Origin: an uncultured Treponema sp.
Lineage (GTDB): Bacteria; Spirochaetota; Spirochaetia; Treponematales; Treponemataceae
Assembly: GCA_945833725.1 (NCBI GenBank)
Contig: CAMAFU010000011.1
Coordinates: 1-18,821, forward strand
DNA: 18,821 nt
Direction of reading: 5' to 3'
How positions within the stretch are numbered: the first letter of the stretch is position 1; every line of letters starts with the position of its first letter. The position numbers were made by a program, and so were the translations under genes. The notes under the pieces were generated by a model. That model saw only the letters and a list, made by a program, of their open reading frames with translations, was not told the origin of the DNA and made no database searches. This document shows, in pieces, positions 13,786-18,821 of this stretch.

Positions 13786-15009
13786 ATGAACAAAAAGCAA
13801 ACCGGAAGACTGGAAGCCAATAAGGGAGTTCTGTTTCTTGCCCTTATTTTTATAATTCTTTTTTCTGTAACTATATTTCTTGTTTTTTCCCTTAGAACAG
13901 ACTCTGTTGACGAAAGCCTTAAAAATGACAGTGTAATAAAAACTCTTTTTGTACTTCACGATGAAGAACGAGTCCTTTTTACGGATATTTTAATTTATTA
14001 TCCAGTTTCCAGAAGAGGTGCCCTTATAAACATTCTTGGAAATACAGGCGGCATTTATCAAAGTTTAGGCCGTGTTGACAGAATCGATGCAATTTATGCA
14101 GAAAATGGTATAGATGCCTACAAAGCCGAAATAGAAAAACTTATAGGACAAACAATTCACTTTTACATGGAAATTACTCTGGACGATTTTGGACAGTTAA
14201 CAGACATGCTGGGGGGCTTAAAAGTTTTTGTGCCGTCCCCGGTTGATATAAAAAACGACGGCAGAAGGTATCTTCTTCCCAGCGGTGCCGTAACTTTAGA
14301 CGGAGATAAAATAATCACTTACCTTACATACGAACGGCCGGAAGAAACCGAAGACGAAATTGTAGACCGGCGGCAGAATGTTATGGTTGCGTTTTTAAGT
14401 GCATTAAACCGTTCTTCAAAATCTGTGCTGGATAAAAAAAGTTTTTACCGTTATGCAAAAAGAATAAAATCCAATCTTGAGCGGAAAGATTTATACAGCC
14501 TTATTTCGCAAATATCAAATGTAGATTCCGAAAGGCTTATTCCCCAGTCAATTACAGGTTCAAAGCGGAATGTTGACGGAAAAATACTTCTTTTTCCCTT
14601 TTACGATGGTCAGCTTATAAAAGATGTTGTAAAGCAGGCTTCAAACTCCCTTATTGCCCTTGATGATGTGGGAATAAACAGAATCTATGTTCTTGAAATT
14701 CAAAACGGAACAACAGTTCAGGGGCTGGCACGAAATACGGCGGCACTTTTAAAAAGTACTGGATATGATGTTTTAAGTACTGTAAATGCCAGTCGCAATG
14801 ATTACGAAAATACTGTTATAATAAATCATATTGGAAATGCGGAAATTGCAAAAAGTTTAGGCGATTTTATTCATTGTACGAATATAATCGAAGATGAGGT
14901 TAAGCCTGAGTCCGACGGCAATGAATCTGGTTCCAATGTGGATTTTACCATTATTTTAGGAAAAGATTTTGACGGTCGGTATGTAAAAAATATCGGAGGA
15001 ACAAAATAA
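13786..15009 (+). CDS. LCP/LytR-CpsA-Psr-like membrane-anchored envelope protein
   Basis: A 407-residue protein with a basic N-terminus, one membrane helix (about residues 14-36) and a large outside domain. Residues about 60-230 resemble an LCP domain: an INILGNTGGIY-like segment, FYMEITLDDFGQLTDMLGGLKVFV, and YERPEETEDEIVDRRQNVM corresponding to the conserved RxxxxDxxRxxRQ region. A LytR_C-type domain follows (IYVLEIQNGTTVQGLARNTAALLKSTGYDV). In Gram-positives, LCP proteins attach glycopolymers to peptidoglycan. The canonical IPRD motif is not visible, so phosphotransferase activity is uncertain. AAGGAGA lies about 11 nt before the ATG, 25 nt after yqeK; rsfS follows 30 nt later. The substrate in a spirochaete envelope is unknown. 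Confidence 0.72.
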   Translation: MNKKQTGRLEANKGVLFLALIFIILFSVTIFLVFSLRTDSVDESLKNDSVIKTLFVLHDEERVLFTDILIYYPVSRRGALINILGNTGGIYQSLGRVDRIDAIYAENGIDAYKAEIEKLIGQTIHFYMEITLDDFGQLTDMLGGLKVFVPSPVDIKNDGRRYLLPSGAVTLDGDKIITYLTYERPEETEDEIVDRRQNVMVAFLSALNRSSKSVLDKKSFYRYAKRIKSNLERKDLYSLISQISNVDSERLIPQSITGSKRNVDGKILLFPFYDGQLIKDVVKQASNSLIALDDVGINRIYVLEIQNGTTVQGLARNTAALLKSTGYDVLSTVNASRNDYENTVIINHIGNAEIAKSLGDFIHCTNIIEDEVKPESDGNESGSNVDFTIILGKDFDGRYVKNIGGTK

Positions 15010-15039
15010 AAGAATCTGAAAACTATTATGGAGGAAACT

Positions 15040-15393
15040 ATGGAAGAAAAAACTGCAAAACAAAAGGCACTTGAACTTGCCGTAATTCTTGAAGATGGAA
15101 AAGGCGAGGATGTTACCGTTCTTGAAGTATCAAAACTTACAAGCTGTGCAGAATATTTTATAATAGCAACAATTCACAGCAGCGCACACTGGCAGGGACT
15201 TGCAAAAGCCGTAAAAGACTATGTTCGCGACAACGAACTGGAAATTCATCTGGCGCACAACAAAAAAGAATCCGGCGATGACTGGAATGTTATTGATTTA
15301 GGTTCAATAGTCATTCATTTAATGTCAAAAGATGCACGGAATTTTTATGAACTGGAAAAACTGTGGCATGCAGCAGCAGTAGTAAAAGCATAA
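15040..15393 (+). CDS. rsfS: Ribosomal silencing factor RsfS
   Basis: A 117-residue protein of the RsfS/Iojap family, which binds ribosomal protein L14 and blocks subunit joining when nutrients are scarce. Family features: DVTVLEVSKLTSCAEYFIIAT, HWQGLAKAV, DWNVIDLGSIVIHLMSKDARNFYELEKLW. The ATG at 15040 is preferred over one at 15028 because GGAGG (15030-15034) lies 5 nt before the later codon and overlaps the earlier one. It is the last gene of the obg-nadD-yqeK-LCP-rsfS unit, ahead of a strong terminator. In many bacteria rsfS sits beside nadD/yqeK, as here. Confidence 0.93.
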   Translation: MEEKTAKQKALELAVILEDGKGEDVTVLEVSKLTSCAEYFIIATIHSSAHWQGLAKAVKDYVRDNELEIHLAHNKKESGDDWNVIDLGSIVIHLMSKDARNFYELEKLWHAAAVVKA

Positions 15394-15476
15394 TCTGCCT
15401 GCTCCTCCGGCTTTCCGGTGTTGCGCTTTCGCTCCAGTACCGGTAAACCGGCACCACTTCGTGCACCTCCAATCCG
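15394..15476 (+). repeat. GC-rich run of four small hairpins after rsfS
   Basis: Four consecutive short stems: CCGG-CTTT-CCGG (15407-15418), GCG-CTTT-CGC (15423-15432), CCGG-TAAA-CCGG (15440-15451) and CAC-TTC-GTG (15455-15463). The stretch is much richer in GC than its surroundings and lies between the rsfS stop and the terminator. It resembles intergenic palindromic elements that recur in bacterial genomes, but no second copy is in the window. Confidence 0.5.
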
Positions 15477-15533
15477 GGCTAAGTTCTGCCGTTCTAAAAA
15501 AATAAACGGGCTGTGCAGAATTTGGCCTTTTTT
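15477..15533 (+). terminator. Terminator of the obg-rsfS operon
   Basis: Thirteen-base arms at 15477-15489 and 15515-15527 pair with two G-U wobbles; an inner CGTT/AACG stem can form in the loop. Six T follow (15528-15533). Confidence 0.85.
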
Positions 15534-15566
15534 CTGTATCTGCTTTAAAAAATAAAAATCTAAAAA

Positions 15567-15812
15567 TTAAAGTTCATCAAAACCATCATTAAAGCTTGTA
15601 TCTACATTTTCCTCTTGAGGAAAATCGTCGCCATCGAAAATTTCGTTTTCAAAGGCTTCGTCGTACATGGCATCGTCCTCAAAATCATTCAGGGAATTAT
15701 CTTTTGAGTCCGGCCAATCGTCGTTGTCGGAAAAATCTTCGGAATACTCTTCGTAAGCCGAAAACCCGGAACCTGTAAAAGAATCTTCTAAAAATTCGCT
15801 TTCGCTTTGCAT
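15567..15812 (-). CDS. Hypothetical small, extremely acidic protein
   Basis: An 81-residue protein that I do not recognise. It has 17 Asp and 13 Glu (37 percent of residues) against one Lys and no Arg or His. There are 10 Phe, 3 Tyr and 1 Trp spaced through it in short acidic-aromatic units (EDFSDND, NDFEDD, IFDGDDF). There is no signal peptide, membrane helix or cysteine. It is probably disordered or folds on a basic partner. AAAGGA about 7 nt before the ATG supports it as a real gene. It is convergent with rsfS and divergent from dapL. No terminator was found. An acidic chaperone-like, nucleic-acid-mimic or RNA polymerase-binding role would be speculation. Confidence 0.6.
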   Translation of the reverse strand: MQSESEFLEDSFTGSGFSAYEEYSEDFSDNDDWPDSKDNSLNDFEDDAMYDEAFENEIFDGDDFPQEENVDTSFNDGFDEL

Positions 15813-15966
15813 TTTGACATCCTTTTAATAATCGCTTTAATAAAGAATTTTAGTGTACTTGTGGGGAAGTGTGTTCCATAAAAAGAACAGATAAAATAAT
15901 AATTTTTTCAAACATTATAGTCAATTAAGGCAGATATAATATTTTATTAAAGAAAACGAGCGTTTA
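15813..15966. other. AT-rich spacer between the acidic gene and repeat copy B
   Basis: Holds the Shine-Dalgarno of the acidic gene and a perfect plus-strand TATAAT at 15935-15940 without a convincing -35 box. If used, transcription would begin near 15947, just before repeat copy B, and run into dapL. Nothing else stands out. Confidence 0.4.
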
Positions 15967-16045
15967 AGTGCTGACAGCACGGTTTTGCACTGAACAGTCG
16001 CGACGGTCAGCCCTTGTTTAAAATTAATTTTTATCCTAATGCGGA
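15967..16045 (+). repeat. Dispersed intergenic repeat, copy B (upstream of dapL)
   Basis: Hairpin GTGCT-GAC-AGCAC (15968-15980), GGTTTTGCACTGAA, palindrome core GTCGCGAC (15997-16004), then a diverged AT-rich middle and the 3' core TAATGCGGA (16038-16046). The 5' 38 nt differ from copy A only at two hairpin-loop positions. The outer bases of the 12-bp palindrome are changed here. Same orientation as dapL, ending about 60 nt before its ATG. Confidence 0.85.
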
Positions 16046-16070
16046 AGTTACACAACTTGTGCGGTGTGTT

Positions 16071-16100
16071 GTAAAAATCAGGATTTTTTACTAAAATCCT
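16071..16100 (+). promoter_or_regulatory. Overlapping hairpins in the dapL leader
   Basis: AGGATTTT (16080-16087) and AAAATCCT (16093-16100) form a perfect 8-bp stem ending 5 nt before the ATG. An alternative stem, GTAAAAAT (16071-16078) with 16083-16091, uses the same middle segment, so the two exclude each other. No Shine-Dalgarno is in normal position; instead CCTCC stands there. Confidence 0.45.
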
Positions 16101-16105
16101 CCATT

Positions 16106-17329
16106 ATGGTAAAAAGAAATTCAGGTTTTTCAAATCTTACAGCCGGTTACCTTTTTCCAGAGGTTGCCCGCCGTCGTCGTGAATATTTAGCTTCTCATCC
16201 AGATGCTAAAATCATAAGTCTTGGAATCGGCAATACTACAGAACCACTGTCGAATCACATTTCAAAGGCTATGGCCGATTATGCACTGGGACTTTCAACT
16301 ATGGAAGGTTATTCCGGTTATGGTGATGAACAGGGAAATTCTTCCCTAAGAAAAAAAATTGCCGAAGTGTTCTATTCTGGTATGGCTGATGAAGAAGAAA
16401 TTTTTATTTCTGATGGTGCAAAATGTGATATTGCAAGAATTCAGACTTTGTTCGGTTCCAAAACAAAAATTGCCGTTCAAGATCCGGCTTATCCTGTTTA
16501 TGTAGACGGCTCTGTTGTAGTAGGGGCGGCAGGAAAAAACTGTGGTGATGGCTACAAAGGCGTAACATATTTGCCTTGTACTCCAGAAAACGACTTTTTT
16601 CCGGAACTTTCAAAAATCAAAAAAAATTCTTTAATATATTTTTGTTCACCGAACAATCCTACCGGGGCTGTTGCTACAAGACAGCAGCTGCAAAGCCTTG
16701 TTGATTTTGCTAACAAAAACGGCTGTATAATAATTTTTGATGCTGCTTATTTTGCTTTTATCCGGGATTCTTCTTTGCCAAAAACAATTTTTGAAATTCC
16801 CGGCTCCCGTACATGTGCTATCGAAGTAAATTCTTTTTCAAAACCTGCTGGCTTTACAGGAGTTCGTCTTGGCTGGTCTGTTGTACCGAAAGACCTTAAA
16901 TTCAGCGATGGTTCCAGCGTAAATAAAGACTGGAACAGGGTTATGACTACATTGTTTAACGGTGCTTCAAATATTGCACAAGCTGGAGGAATTGCCGCTC
17001 TGGATGAACAGGGGTTAAAAGATATGAAAGAGCAGGTTGATTATTATCTTGAAAACGGAAAAATTATAAAAGAGACCCTTGAAGGCGAAAATTTCCGTAA
17101 GGCAAATGTAGAAGTTTATTTTACAGGCAACGGACCTTATGTTTGGGCAAAATTTCCTCAGAAAAAAAGCTGGGAAGTTTTTGACCTTATTCTTGACAAG
17201 TGCCATGTAGTTACAACGCCAGGTTCTGGATTCGGACCAAGCGGAGAAAGTTTTATCCGTTTCAGTTCATTCGGTCACCGTAAAGATGTAGAAGAGGCCT
17301 GCAGCAGGCTTGCAAAACTGGAACTTTAA
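16106..17329 (+). CDS. dapL: LL-diaminopimelate aminotransferase
   Basis: A 407-residue PLP enzyme (family about 410) that makes LL-diaminopimelate directly from tetrahydrodipicolinate and glutamate, serving lysine and peptidoglycan synthesis. MVKRNSGFSNLTAGYLFPEVARRRREYL and LGIGNTTEPL are the DapL N-terminal signature. The middle has FCSPNNPTGAVAT, and the PLP-binding lysine is Lys246 in NSFSKPAGFTGVRLGW. GSGFGPSGESFIRFSSFG is near the end. ATG 16106 starts the conserved N-terminus; an upstream in-frame GTG at 16064 would add 14 unrelated residues. DapL replaces the succinylase or acetylase route in several phyla including spirochaetes. Single gene with repeat copy B and an unusual leader upstream. 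Confidence 0.95.
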   Translation: MVKRNSGFSNLTAGYLFPEVARRRREYLASHPDAKIISLGIGNTTEPLSNHISKAMADYALGLSTMEGYSGYGDEQGNSSLRKKIAEVFYSGMADEEEIFISDGAKCDIARIQTLFGSKTKIAVQDPAYPVYVDGSVVVGAAGKNCGDGYKGVTYLPCTPENDFFPELSKIKKNSLIYFCSPNNPTGAVATRQQLQSLVDFANKNGCIIIFDAAYFAFIRDSSLPKTIFEIPGSRTCAIEVNSFSKPAGFTGVRLGWSVVPKDLKFSDGSSVNKDWNRVMTTLFNGASNIAQAGGIAALDEQGLKDMKEQVDYYLENGKIIKETLEGENFRKANVEVYFTGNGPYVWAKFPQKKSWEVFDLILDKCHVVTTPGSGFGPSGESFIRFSSFGHRKDVEEACSRLAKLEL

Positions 17330-17361
17330 GGTTTTAATTTACTTTCAAAATCAAAATACAC

Positions 17362-17424
17362 AAAAAAAGGAGACTTCTGTGGGGCATTTTTAAGGTGTTC
17401 CGTACACAAAGTCTCCTTTTTTTT
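17362..17424. terminator. Shared bidirectional terminator, dapL / exported protein
   Basis: Perfect 15-bp arms at 17362-17376 and 17409-17423 (core AGGAGACTT / AAGTCTCCT flanked by A and T runs), extended inwards by TGTG/CACA. T-runs on both strands serve dapL on plus and the convergent gene on minus. Confidence 0.9.
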
Positions 17425-17436
17425 AATACAGTTTTT

Positions 17437-18660
17437 TTAGAGCTGCGATTTATATCCAATGTTAAACTTAAAATTCTCCTGCCAGGTTTTCTGGGTAATG
17501 CCGTTTAATTTTGCCTGAAGCATGAATTTCAATTCACCGCTCATAACAGGCAACGTAACGAAAGGACTTACCTTTATGGAAAACTCGCTGTCAAAAAATT
17601 CTGTAATTCTCTTTAAATCAAAAAAATCTTTGTCTTTAAATGACAGTGTAGTGTGGAAGCCGAAAGTAAAGTCCTTGTTGTTAATGTATAAATTTTCCGT
17701 AAAAACAGAAAGGTTTATTCCCAGGGTGTTTTCTTCATCAATAAACGAAAGTTTTTTTACAGTCTGAGAAGGAAGACTAAAGAATGTAAGGTGACTGCGG
17801 AACTTTTTTGCATAAAGGCGCGGTTCTACGAGAATGTAAAGTTCATTTGAATTAATTTCCGATTTGCTGTTGCCGGGAATAATAGGAAGATTTTCAAATC
17901 CTGCCTGAATAAAAAGGGAGTTTGTGTAGTTGTTGCCGATTAAAAGGTCAACTCCCGTATGAAGATAAAGTTCTTCAATAAGGAGAATAACTTTCTTCCG
18001 GCTGTATTCATTGTCCAGCGGGGCTCCAAAACCTGCTGCAAAGTCGGCAGTTAAAAAAGGCAGAACTGTGGCAAACCTAAAATCCATGTTAAGCTGGTTT
18101 TTCCGTGAATCTTTATATTCCCGTGAATTTCCATAAAGGCTCATGCCAAAAGCAAGTGGCTTATTGTTTACATGAATGATATAGGAAGCACCGGCACCAT
18201 AAAATGGAAAAACAGTAGAGCCTCTTAATCCAAGGTAACTTTCCGTAATCCTTGATGTTATGGGCGAAATACCGAACTGCCGTTGAAGAAACACATCGCT
18301 TCCAATAGGTTCAAAATTACCTAAAAATGCACTGAAGTATTGGGTTATGCCTAAAAAAGGTTTTATGTATGTAAAGGAAAGTTCGTCAATACAGAATGTT
18401 GCATCTGTTTCCGAAAAAAGTTTTGTTTCAATTACATCGGAAGTTTGAATGCTTAATTCGGAGCGGACAAGAAAATTACTGGTAATGTCCAGCTGTCCTG
18501 AAAAAAATGCGGAAAGGTTCAGCTGCGGATTAAAACCGGAAGTATCGCTTTTAGAAGAAAAATCTCCTTTTATTCCGGCAAGTCCGCTGAAAGATGCAGC
18601 AAAAAAAATATGAGGAATAACAGCGACAAGGAAGAAAAAAATCTTTTTTTTACCAGCCAT
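17437..18660 (-). CDS. Exported protein, probable outer-membrane beta-barrel
   Basis: A 407-residue protein I cannot assign to a named family. The N-terminus MAGKKKIFFFLVAVIPHIFFAAS is a clear signal peptide, with likely cleavage around residue 22-24 and no lipobox cysteine. The mature part is rich in alternating hydrophobic and polar stretches with many Phe, Tyr, Ser and Asn (for example PQLNLSAFFSGQLDITSNFLV, SYLGLRGSTVFPFYGAGASYII). It ends in strand-like segments, FKFNIGYKSQL. Barrel topology and outer-membrane location are inferred from this pattern. Start at ATG 18660 with a G5 run 6 nt upstream. Single gene; repeat copy C lies about 100 nt upstream in the same orientation, and the shared terminator lies downstream. 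Confidence 0.65.
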   Translation of the reverse strand: MAGKKKIFFFLVAVIPHIFFAASFSGLAGIKGDFSSKSDTSGFNPQLNLSAFFSGQLDITSNFLVRSELSIQTSDVIETKLFSETDATFCIDELSFTYIKPFLGITQYFSAFLGNFEPIGSDVFLQRQFGISPITSRITESYLGLRGSTVFPFYGAGASYIIHVNNKPLAFGMSLYGNSREYKDSRKNQLNMDFRFATVLPFLTADFAAGFGAPLDNEYSRKKVILLIEELYLHTGVDLLIGNNYTNSLFIQAGFENLPIIPGNSKSEINSNELYILVEPRLYAKKFRSHLTFFSLPSQTVKKLSFIDEENTLGINLSVFTENLYINNKDFTFGFHTTLSFKDKDFFDLKRITEFFDSEFSIKVSPFVTLPVMSGELKFMLQAKLNGITQKTWQENFKFNIGYKSQL

Positions 18661-18761
18661 AAAAGCCCCCGAAAAAAAATACAGTTATACAGATTGATTT
18701 TCGGCAGATTTTCCCCAATTCTTTAATATGTCCGCTTTTAAAAAAAAGAGAATTAAAAATC

Positions 18762-18821
18762 AGGGGTTCCGCATTATAAAAATATAATTTTAACCAGGGG
18801 CTTCCAGTCGCGACTGTTCAG
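18762..18821 (-). repeat. Dispersed intergenic repeat, copy C (cut by the window end)
   Basis: Reads on the minus strand from 18821: CTGAACAGTCGCGACTGG, GAAGCCCCTGGTTA, AT-rich tract, TAATGCGGA, C-run. It shares its first 31 nt exactly with copy A, and the rest differs by a few changes. The 12-bp palindrome is at 18805-18816. The 5' hairpin part lies outside the window. Same orientation as the exported-protein gene, about 101 nt before its start. Confidence 0.85.

Overview
The window looks like chromosomal DNA of an anaerobic, host-associated spirochaete, most probably a Treponema. The AT-rich composition, an LL-diaminopimelate aminotransferase (DapL), a PfoS/R-type membrane protein, rubrerythrin-type peroxide defence, and the cluster rplU-prp-rpmA / obg-nadD-yqeK-LCP-rsfS all fit. 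The genus is inferred from gene content and remembered family relationships, not from a search.

Layout. (1) 145-2099, minus: a two-gene unit of a FabG-like reductase and a three-module flavin reductase / rubredoxin / rubrerythrin fusion, ending at a hairpin terminator at 41-75. The fusion keeps a strong internal ribosome binding site exactly in front of its rubrerythrin module. (2) 2274-4212, minus: an ABC exporter ATPase, an ABC-2 permease and a YtrA-like GntR repressor, with a promoter overlapped by a 13-bp-arm inverted repeat (probable operator). (3) 4445-6224: tyrA (plus) convergent with rlmJ (minus). (4) 6225-6592: a 368-bp spacer with a dispersed repeat (copy A), a promoter candidate and a GC-rich foldable tyrS leader, then tyrS with a good terminator. 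(5) 7921-9940, minus: a PfoS/R-like EIIC-type membrane protein starting at TTG, and an MBL-fold hydrolase. (6) 10083-15533, plus: a clear promoter, then rplU, prp, rpmA, an internal terminator, obg, nadD, yqeK, an LCP/LytR-type envelope protein, rsfS and a strong terminator. This is a ribosome assembly / nucleotide metabolism / envelope cluster. (7) 15567-15812, minus: a tiny, extremely acidic hypothetical protein. (8) 15967-17329, plus: repeat copy B, an unusual 5' leader and dapL, convergent through a shared terminator with (9) an exported probable beta-barrel protein at 17437-18660, minus, preceded by repeat copy C cut by the window end.

Most noteworthy: a dispersed, about 80-nt intergenic element with three copies, every one just upstream of and co-oriented with a gene (tyrS, dapL, the exported protein). 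It has a near-invariant core with a small hairpin and a TCGCGA-centred palindrome. Second is the all-in-one candidate NAD(P)H peroxide reductase with an internal translation start. Third is a Prp-type protease with both catalytic residues encoded beside an L27 that lacks the N-terminal extension Prp normally removes. No CRISPR array, insertion sequence, tRNA or rRNA was seen.
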